The position numbers were made by a program, and so were the translations under genes. Shown piece by piece: positions 47,570 through 56,593 of a DNA stretch of 64,000 nt. The stretch comes from Eutrophocola sp965661105 (GTDB lineage Bacteria > Pseudomonadota > Gammaproteobacteria > Pseudomonadales > Pseudohongiellaceae). The stretch lies in the NCBI GenBank assembly GCA_965661105.1, contig CBFICR010000005.1, forward strand, positions 18,876 to 82,875, read 5' to 3'. Each line of letters opens with the position of its first letter. The first letter of the stretch is position 1. Below the pieces are notes generated by a model. The model searched no databases. It worked only from the letters and a program-made list of their open reading frames with translations, and had not been told where the DNA came from.

Positions 47570-48538
47570 TCACTTTTTACCGTTATTCATTGCACTGTTG
47601 ACTATTGGACTGGCTATTGGATTAGCTACCGAGCCAACGACTGACTTATCTCCGGAACCAGCCATCGCTTCAGCATGGATATTTTTACCTGATTTCTTTT
47701 TGGGATGCGGGTGGAACGGTATATTTTTCCACCACAGTTTTAACGCCTGCCAGTAAATACCCCAGGCCACCTGCAAGGTCATGAAAGGATATTTCAGCAG
47801 GAATATATTCAAGGCCGCGGGACTTATTGCGCGGTACTTGAGATGCATGGCGGCATTAAACATACGCTGGTTTTTATCCTGCTGCTCACCTTGACCGGCA
47901 TTCACTGCATCCTGCTTTATTAAAGATTCTTTTCGTGTCGTTTCCTGCTCCTGGCCCGACGCGCCGATGCTATGGTTCTCCATATAAATACCGAGACTTT
48001 CTCCCGGCACGGTACTGCGCCAGCGATACTCCATTGCCATCGGCAGAAACGGCGAGACATGGTGATCCTTGCCAAACGAGGCACGGGTTTTTCCATTATT
48101 TTCCGCTGCCCTGATGACATAACTGTGGCGTTCACCCCACGGCGTATTGGTCACTTCCGCGACAAGATATTTGAGGTTTTCCTGTGCATCAAAACAGTAA
48201 TAACAGGTAATGGGATTGATGATAAATCCGAAATAGCGCAGGTTGGTGAGCACCCTGACCGGACCATCGGGTATTTCGCCGCTTTCTTCACAGACGCGTA
48301 TTTTTACCGCCTCTATTAAAGGGATAGCCGGATCACCCAGATAATCTTCCCGATGAAAACTGGCCAGGTTGGCGCTGTTGACTGACCACAAGCTGTTACC
48401 TGCAAATACCTGGTCAAGTTCGTCGAGATCCAGATACATCATGAATACTTTATAGCGAAAACGATGCAGCCGTGGCGCAAAGCGGCAATGACTGACAATG
48501 CCTTCATAGATACCGCTTTTTAGTTTGTTTGCATGCAT
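47570..48538 (-). CDS. DUF1365 family protein
   Basis: A 322-residue protein with the DUF1365 motifs GIVSHCRFAPRLHRFRYKVF and GFIINPITCYYCFD. It is nearly always found between a COG2907-type oxidoreductase and cyclopropane fatty acid synthase, as here, and is thought to act in lipid modification. The C-terminal 100 residues are Lys/Gln-rich and poorly conserved. It is 10 bases upstream of cfa. Confidence 0.9.
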   Translation of the reverse strand: MHANKLKSGIYEGIVSHCRFAPRLHRFRYKVFMMYLDLDELDQVFAGNSLWSVNSANLASFHREDYLGDPAIPLIEAVKIRVCEESGEIPDGPVRVLTNLRYFGFIINPITCYYCFDAQENLKYLVAEVTNTPWGERHSYVIRAAENNGKTRASFGKDHHVSPFLPMAMEYRWRSTVPGESLGIYMENHSIGASGQEQETTRKESLIKQDAVNAGQGEQQDKNQRMFNAAMHLKYRAISPAALNIFLLKYPFMTLQVAWGIYWQALKLWWKNIPFHPHPKKKSGKNIHAEAMAGSGDKSVVGSVANPIASPIVNSAMNNGKK

Positions 48539-48564
48539 GGTTTTTTGGGAATCCCTGTTTTGCG

Positions 48565-49872
48565 CTATACCGCTTCGGCCAGTGCCGGAGCCGGCGCACG
48601 CTGAATCTTAATACGGCTCAGTTCACGGGCAACACGCAGGGCACTCCAGACGCCATCTTCATGGAAACCGTTGCGCCAATAGGCCCCGCAAAACCAGGTG
48701 CTATTGACTCCATTGATCTCCTGCCAGCGATTCTGTGCCTTGACCCCGGCTTCGGAAAACACCGGATGATCATATTCAAATTCACCCAGTATCATTGAGG
48801 GGTCAATATCCCCGCTCTGGTTCAGGGTGACACAGAAGGTTTCATCGGACTGGATAGACTGAAGAATATTCATATCATAAGTCAGTGTAGGGCGCTCAAT
48901 ATGGTGATCCTTACTGGTTAATGCCACATTCCAGCTGGACCAGCAGCGCCTGTTTTTTGGCAGCAGACTAACATCAGTGTGCAGCACCACCTCATTTTTC
49001 GTATAGGGAATTGCGGACAGGATGGATTGCTCATTACTATCAGCATCGGTCAGCATTGCCAGAGCCTGATCACTGTGACAGGCAAAGATAACCTGATCGT
49101 ATTCAGCCACAAAACGCTCACTTTCTACCCGCACCATGCCACTTCCGTCATCATTGGTATAGCGGGTCACCCGTTTTACCGGATTGCCCAGTTCAATATT
49201 GTTTTTAAATTTTTCTGACAGCGGCGCAATATAACTTCTGGAGCCCCCCTTGATCACACGCCACTGGGGACGATTCCTGATATTCAGAAGGCCGTGATTG
49301 CGAAAGAAACGCACAAAAAACTGCAGTGGAAAACTCAACATCATTTCGGTATTTGACGACCAGATTGCCGCGCCCATGGGCACCAGGTAGAGATCACGGA
49401 AAGATTGGGAATAACGGTATTTGTCCAGGTAGTCCCCCAGCGACATGGCACTGCAATTCGGGTCTTCCTGTAAATGCTTTTCGACCTGCCCGTTAAAGCG
49501 CAGGATATCTTTGGTCATACTGAGGAAACGCGGTGAAACAAGGTTGCGGCGCTGGGCAAACAGGGTATTGAGACTTGAACCGGCATACTCTATGCCGGTC
49601 ACCCGGTCGCTAACGGCGAAACTCATTTGCGTGGGCTGACTCTCGACACCCAGCTCATCCATGAGTTTGATAAATTCAGGATAGGTCCAGTCATTAAAAA
49701 CAATAAAACCGGTATCAATAGCATAATCCCTGCCCTTGTGGGTGACATCTATGGTTGCCGTATGCCCACCGGGGTTTTGACCCGCCTCAAACAGGGTGAT
49801 GTCATGGTCATCCGCCAGTGTATGCGCTGCAGTTAATCCGGATATACCACTTCCAACAATCGCAATTCTCAT
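48565..49872 (-). CDS. FAD-dependent oxidoreductase (COG2907-type, amine-oxidase fold)
   Basis: A 435-residue flavoprotein. The dinucleotide fold MRIAIVGSGISGLTAAHTL is at the N-terminus with the following Glu (TLFEAGQNPGGHT). It belongs to the family linked with DUF1365 and Cfa. The substrate is unknown, probably an acyl chain. Its start overlaps the SDR gene stop (ATGA). Confidence 0.9.
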   Translation of the reverse strand: MRIAIVGSGISGLTAAHTLADDHDITLFEAGQNPGGHTATIDVTHKGRDYAIDTGFIVFNDWTYPEFIKLMDELGVESQPTQMSFAVSDRVTGIEYAGSSLNTLFAQRRNLVSPRFLSMTKDILRFNGQVEKHLQEDPNCSAMSLGDYLDKYRYSQSFRDLYLVPMGAAIWSSNTEMMLSFPLQFFVRFFRNHGLLNIRNRPQWRVIKGGSRSYIAPLSEKFKNNIELGNPVKRVTRYTNDDGSGMVRVESERFVAEYDQVIFACHSDQALAMLTDADSNEQSILSAIPYTKNEVVLHTDVSLLPKNRRCWSSWNVALTSKDHHIERPTLTYDMNILQSIQSDETFCVTLNQSGDIDPSMILGEFEYDHPVFSEAGVKAQNRWQEINGVNSTWFCGAYWRNGFHEDGVWSALRVARELSRIKIQRAPAPALAEAV

Positions 49873-50705
49873 GTGTCTGCTCCGGTTCTTCTCAAGCGTT
49901 TACTGACTCCTGAATACCACATACGCGGGAAAAGCGTCATGGTTTTCAAGAGCAAATTCAATCGTGTCGGGAAGGCAATAGTCAGGGGACGCCTGGCCGC
50001 TTTTCTGAGGATAATATTGGCCGCATCGTCAACATCAACAAGGAACGGCATGGGAAAATCATTGCGGTCTGTCATTGGTGTTTTCACAAACCCCGGATAT
50101 ACCACCGTCACGTCGATGCGATCCCCCAGGTCACTGCGTAAAGATTCAAGGAAATAGCTCATGGCGGCCTTGGAAGAACCATAAGCTTCAGCTCTGGGGA
50201 AGCCAAGATAACTGCTCATGCTGCCAATACCGATGATATGGGGGCGCTTATGGATTGACTCTTTAGCGGCTGTGGCGGTTTTTTCCAGCATCGGTAGTGC
50301 TGCAATACAGGCGTTTACCACACCAAAATAGTTAGTCTCATTGACGCGCCTGATCATGTTGATGTCCAGATCAGGTAAGTCGATATACTCGCAGGTACCG
50401 GCGCTGAGAATAATGGTATCCAGAGATTTCACCCCGGCCTGCTGCAACACATTGACCATCGCTGCATCATCGGTAACGTCACAGGGCAATGCTATTAACT
50501 GACCGCCAGCGTTTGTGGATGCTTTACTGCCCTTACTCGCATCAAATTGCTGTACGATGTCCTCAAGTGTTTCAGCAGTCCGCCCGCTGATATAAACCCG
50601 GTGTCCCTGCTGCGCAAGTTTTTCTGCCACAGCACGGCCTATACCCGAACTGGCACCGGTAACCCATACTGTTTTTGTTTCATGACTGCTGGTCGGAGGA
50701 TTCAT
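49869..50705 (-). CDS. Short-chain dehydrogenase/reductase
   Basis: A 278-residue SDR with the NAD(P) motif TGASSGIGRAV, a Ser catalytic candidate (GIGSMSSYLGF) and YxxxK as YGSSK. It is part of the ChrR-linked operon, overlapping the FAD gene by 4 bases. The substrate is unknown. Confidence 0.9.
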   Translation of the reverse strand: MNPPTSSHETKTVWVTGASSGIGRAVAEKLAQQGHRVYISGRTAETLEDIVQQFDASKGSKASTNAGGQLIALPCDVTDDAAMVNVLQQAGVKSLDTIILSAGTCEYIDLPDLDINMIRRVNETNYFGVVNACIAALPMLEKTATAAKESIHKRPHIIGIGSMSSYLGFPRAEAYGSSKAAMSYFLESLRSDLGDRIDVTVVYPGFVKTPMTDRNDFPMPFLVDVDDAANIILRKAARRPLTIAFPTRLNLLLKTMTLFPRMWYSGVSKRLRRTGADT

Positions 50706-50746
50706 TATTATGGCTAATCTTTATTGGCGGGCATTTTATAAACAGC

Positions 50747-51202
50747 CTAGTTACCCTGTGCAGCCATGCGGCCTTTCAGGGTGCGGGTAATCCCGCCAAT
50801 CACTGGCAGGTGTTCATAAAGCAGCGCGCCCATGTCGTAACAGTCTTCATGATAGAAAATACGATTGGTGAACTTGAGATGGGACATACCGCGCACGGTG
50901 ATAATTTTTCCGCCACAGATTTTTTTATGAGCAAAATCCATTTCCCAGGTAAGGTAAGCACTATTTTCACCGCTGAGTACTTCCAGGTAGCGAATTTTGT
51001 AATGGCTAAGATTGACTGCCATTTTCTTAAAGTAGTGCTTGAGTGACAGAATTCCGTCGACTTTGTGGACCGGATCAACAAACTCAATATCCTGGGTGTA
51101 AAATTCATCCAGTTGCGCCAGGTTTTCAGACGAGAACTTTTCATAAAAGCTCATCAGATTCATCAGCAGTTGCTGGCCTTTGGTGTCGGACGGATTATTC
51201 AT
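50747..51202 (-). CDS. NTF2/SnoaL-like protein of the ChrR-linked operon
   Basis: A 151-residue alpha-beta protein with the SnoaL/NTF2-like fold (FYEKFSSENLAQLDEFYTQDIEF-type start, VDPVHKVDGILSLKHYFKK). It is the first gene of the five-gene leftward operon. The ECF-type promoter lies about 40 bases upstream. Function unknown, but it is a standard companion of these lipid genes. Confidence 0.85.
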   Translation of the reverse strand: MNNPSDTKGQQLLMNLMSFYEKFSSENLAQLDEFYTQDIEFVDPVHKVDGILSLKHYFKKMAVNLSHYKIRYLEVLSGENSAYLTWEMDFAHKKICGGKIITVRGMSHLKFTNRIFYHEDCYDMGALLYEHLPVIGGITRTLKGRMAAQGN

Positions 51203-51244
51203 ATTTTTTCTTTAAAGATTAGGCAGTTATAATCAGATTAAGGG

Positions 51245-51274
51245 CTTATACGCAGGGAAAAATATTTCGGATCA
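51245..51274 (-). promoter_or_regulatory. ECF (RpoE/ChrR-type) promoter of the lipid-modification operon
   Basis: On the minus strand TGATCC (51274-51269), 18 bases, then TATAAG (51250-51245), 43 bases before the ATG at 51202. This fits the TGATCC-type -35 element known for ChrR-controlled sigma factors such as that of Rhodobacter sphaeroides, with the spacing matching the opposing promoter. Confidence 0.65.
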
Positions 51275-51300
51275 GAAACGAAATTTTCCTCCGCTTTTAT

Positions 51301-51330
51301 TGATCCATACAATACACATTGCCGTAGAAA
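51301..51330 (+). promoter_or_regulatory. ECF-type promoter of rpoE (autoregulation)
   Basis: TGATCC (51301-51306) is followed after exactly 18 bases by TAGAAA (51325-51330). It faces away from the matching promoter at 51245-51274, so both sides appear controlled by the same sigma factor. Transcription would start near 51336, some 50 bases before the TTG start. Confidence 0.6.
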
Positions 51331-51344
51331 GGAATAACACAAAA

Positions 51345-51440
51345 ATGAACATCCCAGAAAACCATCCCGATATCGGCGGAGTAAGACCTTGTCAACAGCA
51401 AGTAAACACAACTTCGGACATAAGAGTACGCGTGTGGTGA
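51345..51440 (+). CDS. Possible 31-residue upstream ORF overlapping the rpoE start
   Basis: ATG at 51345, with AAAGGA at 51328-51333, opens a 31-codon frame that ends at TGA 51438-51440, inside the start of rpoE in another frame. No homology is recognised and it could be chance. If translated it would influence initiation at the TTG start of rpoE. Confidence 0.2.
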   Translation: MNIPENHPDIGGVRPCQQQVNTTSDIRVRVW

Positions 51441-52036
51441 ATGAAGCAACCGCCAAATGGTCCAATTTGTTGCTGAAAGTGGCGCAGCAGGATCGCGCTG
51501 CATTTGAACAGCTATTCATCAAGTTTTCCCCGCTCATCAAGGCTTTTGCCAATAAACAGGCTGGCGCAGACAAAGGCGTTAATCTGTCAGAGGAGCTGGT
51601 TCAGGAGACCATGGTCAAGGTATGGCAAAAAGCAGACTCCTTTAACCCTGATAAAGCCAGCGCAAGCACCTGGATATTTACTATTGCCAGAAATACCCGT
51701 ATCGATCTGTTACGCAAAAATGCCCGTCATTTTATAAACAAGGCCAGCGCCATGCCCGGCAATGACCTGCAGGACGATGGTTTTGATGTTGACGATATAT
51801 GGATCGAAAACGAAGAAGAAGATATTTTTAATCAGCTGGTGAAGCAGCGCAACAGTGAAGCCCTGCATGAATCCATGAAGGCCCTGCCGGAAGAACAGTC
51901 ATTTATTCTCAAGAAAGTCTATCTTGAGGATAAGTCTCATTCCGAGATTGCTGAAGAACTGCAGATGCCATTGGGCACGGTTAAATCGCGAGTAAGGCTT
52001 GCGTTGAACAAATTGAGCCTGTCTGTGGACAGGTAA
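51389..52036 (+). CDS. rpoE: ECF sigma factor RpoE (ChrR-controlled type)
   Basis: A 215-residue sigma factor with region 2 (LVQETMVKVWQKADSFNP, STWIFTIARNTRIDLLRK) and region 4 (LPEEQSFILKKVYLEDKSHS, MPLGTVKSRVRLAL). It resembles the ECF11-type sigma that responds to singlet oxygen. The start is TTG at 51389, with GGAG at 51378-51381 and 7-base spacing; no in-frame ATG precedes it. chrR follows after an unusually long 195-base gap. Confidence 0.9.
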   Translation: MSTASKHNFGHKSTRVVNEATAKWSNLLLKVAQQDRAAFEQLFIKFSPLIKAFANKQAGADKGVNLSEELVQETMVKVWQKADSFNPDKASASTWIFTIARNTRIDLLRKNARHFINKASAMPGNDLQDDGFDVDDIWIENEEEDIFNQLVKQRNSEALHESMKALPEEQSFILKKVYLEDKSHSEIAEELQMPLGTVKSRVRLALNKLSLSVDR

Positions 52037-52231
52037 CATGTTGTTAATACTGCTAAATTAAAAAATTTACAAAATTAAACAGATCGAAAAAGAGAGAGCC
52101 AACGTAGAACACGCATTGACTGGTCATATAAGGGCCAGACACTATTATTTGCATCAGATACATTATAATTTAAACGAGTGTTGATCACTCAAGATCACTG
52201 AAAAGAAACAGGAAAGATTTAGAAAAATACC

Positions 52232-52951
52232 ATGGTTAAATATCATCCCGACACAAGGTTTCTCACTGATTACGCTGCAGGAAGCCTGCCTGAGTCACAG
52301 GCTCTGTGTGTAGCAGCACATCTTCATTATTGCTCAGGCTGTCGCGCCAAAATCCGCGAACTGACACAGCTCGGGGCTGAGTTTTTCCTGACCCAGGAGC
52401 CTGAGGCAGTGAGTGAAGACAGTTTCGACCGGCTCTGGCAAACCTTACAGAATCAGGACTCTCCAGCCCAGCAAATTCAACTGCAGCAAGCACCGGCTAC
52501 GACTGATGTTACAAAAACAGTCACAAAAACAGCCACTGACACAGCCAAAACAACAAAAGACCTTCCCCAGGCAATTCAGAAACTCACCAACGGCAATATT
52601 AACAGTCTGAAATGGCGCAATATTGGCAAGTCCTTTCGTTTTTCTGATATTGCGCTGCGTGACCAGAACAGGGAAACCACTCTTTTCCATATCAAGGCAG
52701 GCGGAAATGTTCCCAAACATCATCATCGTGGAGATGAAATTACCGTGGTGCTGAAAGGCAGTTTTTCTGATCAGGAAGATCACTACCACGTAGGTGATTA
52801 TATTGTGCGCACCAGTGGTGAATCACATACACCGGTAGCATCCCAGGATGAGGATTGCCTGTGCCTGGCATCACTTGATGCACCGATTGTCATGAACAAC
52901 TGGTTCTACCGTGTGCTGGCACCTTTCTTTAACAGGCCAACCGTTAACTAG
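52232..52951 (+). CDS. chrR: Anti-sigma factor ChrR (ZAS plus cupin)
   Basis: A 239-residue zinc-binding anti-sigma factor. The N-terminal ZAS ligands are His5, His30, Cys34 and Cys37 (HLHYCSGCR), one position less than in R. sphaeroides ChrR. The C-terminal cupin keeps the zinc set, with HHHRGDE and GESHTPV. Between them is a Thr/Lys/Gln-rich linker (about 85-115) that is longer than usual. It holds RpoE inactive until singlet oxygen or peroxide damage. A separate promoter may exist in the 195-base gap upstream. Confidence 0.93.
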   Translation: MVKYHPDTRFLTDYAAGSLPESQALCVAAHLHYCSGCRAKIRELTQLGAEFFLTQEPEAVSEDSFDRLWQTLQNQDSPAQQIQLQQAPATTDVTKTVTKTATDTAKTTKDLPQAIQKLTNGNINSLKWRNIGKSFRFSDIALRDQNRETTLFHIKAGGNVPKHHHRGDEITVVLKGSFSDQEDHYHVGDYIVRTSGESHTPVASQDEDCLCLASLDAPIVMNNWFYRVLAPFFNRPTVN

Positions 52952-53134
52952 CCGGTATCAATTCTGGTCAATCAAGCTGAAGAAGTCATCAGCAGGTACC
53001 TCACCCGTTTGCCCTGTACCAATCAGTTCATGAACTGTATTTAGTGCCAGGTGATATTTCTGCTGGAAATGACCAGTTAGCTAAACCATCTTGATGAAGC
53101 TTGCTGAAACGTCACTTCAGGAATTTCAGGTTGA

Positions 53135-54403
53135 CTACTTCGCCACAATTTCAAGCACACTGTTCAACAGCACATTGCAGCCTTTCTCAACATCATGCCA
53201 GTGACTCCATTCATCCGGCGCATGACTCACGCCCCCGACACTGGGAATAAAAAGCAGTCCGGTTGGTGTAATATCAGTGAAGAACTGCGCATCATGTCCG
53301 GCACCGCTGGGCATTACAATGGTTTTATAACCCAGGGCCTTGGAGTGCTTCTCGAGAATATTCATCATTTCCGGTGAACAGTATTTTGGCGCCAGCCAGC
53401 TCATTTCCTCGTATTCGAACATAAGCTTATGATTTCGAGCGATGGCTGACAGTACCTTGCGGCAGCTGTTGGCAAGACCATGCATGACTTCCTCGGACAT
53501 ATCCCTGCCCACCAGCGTAAAGTCCACCTGTCCGGGCACGGTATGGGCAAATCCGGGTTTAAGTTCTACCTGACCGATAGTCAAACGACTTTTTTCCGTG
53601 CCCTCTTCATTAATAATCCTGGAAATTTCATGGGCAAAGTCAGCCACCCCCATAAAAGCATCGCTGCGCAGATTCATCGGCGCCGTACCAGCATGGTCCG
53701 GCTTGCCAATGAGCTTGATGAGCCACTTGAATACTCCACTGATACCTTCCACAACACCGATTTGCTGATGCTCGGCTTCCAGCACCGGTCCCTGTTCAAT
53801 ATGTAGTTCCAGAAAACCTGCCAGCTTGTCCGGATCACGGGCCAGATCCATGGCTTCCCAGTAATGAAACTGTTGCCGCGCCATGGCATCACGCAACATC
53901 TCCCCGCTGCTGTCCTTGGCCTTTTCCAGCCAGTCCAGTTTGAGATTACCGGTCAGCGCCTGTGAGCCGAGCATACCGCCAAAGCGGCCTTCTTCCTCAC
54001 TGGTGCCGATCACTTCAACAGCATGTTTCAGCGGTATATTATTTTCTTTAAGTACGCGAATACATTCCAGGCCGGCAACTACGCCCAGCACGCCATCAAA
54101 CATTCCCCCTGCCGGTACCGAATCAAGATGTGAACCAATGAGCAGGGTCTTCTGGTTCGGTTCCTGCGGATCCTCCAGGCGACCAATGACATTGCCCACA
54201 GCATCAATGGAGGCTTGCAGGCCGGCCTGTTCCATATACTTGCGGAACCAGTGCCGAAGCTTCATGTCCTCGTCAGAAAATCCCTGTCGGTAAATCCCCT
54301 TGTCGTCGGGGTTATAGCCATAGTGGCCGATGGTATAGATATCATTCTTTACCCGATCCAGGTTTATCTTCAAATCAGTGGTGACCGGCTCTTTTTTTCC
54401 CAT
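53135..54403 (-). CDS. M20 family amidohydrolase (allantoate/N-carbamoyl-L-amino acid hydrolase-like)
   Basis: A 422-residue zinc amidohydrolase of the AllC/HyuC/beta-ureidopropionase group. Metal-ligand motifs are HLDSVPAGGMFDGVLGV, GTSEEEGRFGGM, ELHIEQGPVLE and the C-terminal PSGAGHDAQFF. The dimerisation domain has GKPDHAGTAPM. Such enzymes release ammonia and CO2 from N-carbamoyl groups or ureides; the actual substrate is unknown. The start at 54403 has GGAG close by; a start nine codons upstream is less likely. It lies 70 bases after the asparagine-synthetase-like gene, probably the last gene of the operon, and is the reverse of a carbamoylation step encoded upstream. Confidence 0.88.
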   Translation of the reverse strand: MGKKEPVTTDLKINLDRVKNDIYTIGHYGYNPDDKGIYRQGFSDEDMKLRHWFRKYMEQAGLQASIDAVGNVIGRLEDPQEPNQKTLLIGSHLDSVPAGGMFDGVLGVVAGLECIRVLKENNIPLKHAVEVIGTSEEEGRFGGMLGSQALTGNLKLDWLEKAKDSSGEMLRDAMARQQFHYWEAMDLARDPDKLAGFLELHIEQGPVLEAEHQQIGVVEGISGVFKWLIKLIGKPDHAGTAPMNLRSDAFMGVADFAHEISRIINEEGTEKSRLTIGQVELKPGFAHTVPGQVDFTLVGRDMSEEVMHGLANSCRKVLSAIARNHKLMFEYEEMSWLAPKYCSPEMMNILEKHSKALGYKTIVMPSGAGHDAQFFTDITPTGLLFIPSVGGVSHAPDEWSHWHDVEKGCNVLLNSVLEIVAK

Positions 54404-54473
54404 ATTTCTCCAGCTATCTGTTTTTCTCAATTCAATTTTAGTAATTCTATCTGTCTAGCCTAACAACTGACGT

Positions 54474-56483
54474 TCAGATTGCCCAGCCCAGTTCATCTGC
54501 CCTTTGTCTGGCCAGAGCGGGAATATCCGTGGCAATGAACTGCTTGTGCATGACCTGCACCCCCATTAAATGATTGATGACTGCATCCATCTGCACTTTT
54601 TCCGCAACGGTGATGTCAGGTTGTTCATGCCGGTCAAACAGGTCGCAGATACCCTGATAGGACAGCAACCCGGCTTCTTCAACCGCCTCTTTACTCAGAT
54701 GCTTGTCAGAAATCAGTTTCATCTGAGTCCATTTTTTCTCATCGGTATGCGCCGGCGGTGCCATAAAAGCGAATTTTTCCCGTTTGTAGAGCACCTCTGG
54801 CAAGATGCCCTTCATGGCTTCCCGTAATACCCATTTTTCCGTTCGTCCCTTGATACGATATTGGGGGGGTAGTTTCACTGCCATGGCGGCCAGGTGATGG
54901 TCGAGAAATGCCGGACGTGCTTCCATGGAGTTGGCCATGTCCACTCTGTCTCCACCCCAGGTTAGAATCTGCCCTTCCAGCATGGTCTTGCACCACACGT
55001 ACTGCGCTTTATCCAGCGCGTGGCGACCCTGCATTTGATCCTCATCCAAAGTGGCTGCAATGGCGGCGCCGGGTTTATAGCCCTCCAGTTCCTTGCGTTT
55101 ATCTTCCGAGAGCAGTGCCGGTACAAAATCAGCACAGGCCAGCCAGGGTTGCAGGCAACTGGGCGTGAAGCCAACCTTGATATGCAAATCCGGATCATCG
55201 ACCTGCTCCCTTGCCAACATAGCCCCGGTAAATAGCGAGTTACTCTCGTTGAGCATGGCGTGCCATTCTGCCTTCTCGTGGGAACTCAGGCTATCGAGCC
55301 CATGCAGAAACATGTCGCGGCGAAAGGCCGGGTAACCGCCAAATAATTCATCTGAGCCTTCCCCTGTCATAACCACCTTGTAGTTGCTTTTATTAACGTG
55401 ACGACTCATTAGCAGCTTGGCAACACCCAGTGTGTTGTAGATGGTTCGCTCTGTGTGCCAGAGGGTCTCTTCAAAATGCCCATACAGTTCATGCCCGGAC
55501 AATCGCATAATATCCTGATCAGCACCGCAGCTTTCTGCCATTTCTGTGGCGATAGCACTTTCATCATAAGCCGCATCATCAAAGCCGATAGTGAATGCCT
55601 TGACCGGTTGCTGTGCACAGGCCGAGGCAAGTCCCAGAATGGCACATGAATCTATGCCGCCAGAAAGGTAGCAACCTACAGGGACATCCGCGACCATGCG
55701 ATGATTAACTGCATTGAGCAAGCCTTCGCGTGTCATTTCAATAGCCTGGGCTTCGCTTAATGGCTCGCGTTCATTTTCTCTTGGAAAATCAAGATCCCAG
55801 TATTTATGCTCACTGATTTCCAGCCGGTTATCCCGCCTCTTGATGCTGACCACATGTCCAGGTTTGACCTGGTGAATATCACTAAAGGCGGTGGTGCCGG
55901 GCACCATGGTCTGCATTAACTGATGATAAAGGCCTTCAGAGGCAAACTGTCGCTTCACTTCAGGGTGGGCAAAAATAACTTTCAGTTCTGAACCAAAGAC
56001 CACCGTGTCGCCTGTCTGTGTCCAGTACAATGGTTTGACGCCAAAACGGTCTCGCACCAGATAAAGCGTTTCTTCCTGACGGTCATATAAGGAAAAAGCA
56101 AATTCACCACGCAGGTTTTCAAGTGTGGTTTCAAGGCCATAGCGTGGAAACAGGTGAAGAATGATTTCGGAATCACTCTTGGAAGAAAATCGCGCTTCCT
56201 GGGCGGTAAGACGCGCGCGAATGCGCTGATAGTCATAAAACTCGCCATTGTGGGCCAGTAATAAACGATTATCTTCACTGGCAAAAGGCTGCTTGCCTCG
56301 ACTCTCATCAAGATCAATGATGGAAAGTCTTGCGTGACTGAAACCCACGCCCTGGTCAGAAAATGTTTTCACACCAAATCCATCTGGGCCGCGATGATGT
56401 TGTATCGCTGCCATATTTACCAGTAACTGGGGATCGATTGTTTTATTTTTATCGGCATGAAGAATGCCTGCTATTCCGCACAT
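54474..56483 (-). CDS. asnB: Asparagine synthetase-type glutamine amidotransferase
   Basis: A 669-residue class II amidotransferase. The N-terminal Cys2 nucleophile is MCGIAGI, followed by RGPDG and the glutaminase pocket NGEFYD. The synthetase half has the ATP-binding PP-loop GCYLSGGIDS and a TGEGSDELFGGY motif. Normal AsnB is about 550 residues; this longer form has roughly 100 extra residues and is common in biosynthetic gene clusters, where it may amidate compounds other than aspartate. It sits between the carbamoyltransferase and amidohydrolase genes. Confidence 0.9.
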   Translation of the reverse strand: MCGIAGILHADKNKTIDPQLLVNMAAIQHHRGPDGFGVKTFSDQGVGFSHARLSIIDLDESRGKQPFASEDNRLLLAHNGEFYDYQRIRARLTAQEARFSSKSDSEIILHLFPRYGLETTLENLRGEFAFSLYDRQEETLYLVRDRFGVKPLYWTQTGDTVVFGSELKVIFAHPEVKRQFASEGLYHQLMQTMVPGTTAFSDIHQVKPGHVVSIKRRDNRLEISEHKYWDLDFPRENEREPLSEAQAIEMTREGLLNAVNHRMVADVPVGCYLSGGIDSCAILGLASACAQQPVKAFTIGFDDAAYDESAIATEMAESCGADQDIMRLSGHELYGHFEETLWHTERTIYNTLGVAKLLMSRHVNKSNYKVVMTGEGSDELFGGYPAFRRDMFLHGLDSLSSHEKAEWHAMLNESNSLFTGAMLAREQVDDPDLHIKVGFTPSCLQPWLACADFVPALLSEDKRKELEGYKPGAAIAATLDEDQMQGRHALDKAQYVWCKTMLEGQILTWGGDRVDMANSMEARPAFLDHHLAAMAVKLPPQYRIKGRTEKWVLREAMKGILPEVLYKREKFAFMAPPAHTDEKKWTQMKLISDKHLSKEAVEEAGLLSYQGICDLFDRHEQPDITVAEKVQMDAVINHLMGVQVMHKQFIATDIPALARQRADELGWAI

Positions 56484-56593
56484 AGTTTCCTTCTGCTTGT
56501 GTTATGTAAAGTTAATAAAAGAGGTTCTTGAATAATTCGTTGTGTTCACTTTTCTAGTGACAACCAAAGCGCAGGCCTGAAGGCCTGTAAAAC

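Noticed and set aside
52037..52231. Sigma-70 promoter for chrR (TTGACT near 52117, TATAAT near 52165)
   Set aside because: The elements are not at compatible spacing, so no promoter is called.
56572..56587. CAGGCCT/AGGCCTG dyad after the carbamoyltransferase gene as a terminator
   Set aside because: No T-run follows on the coding strand and the next gene is probably in the same operon.
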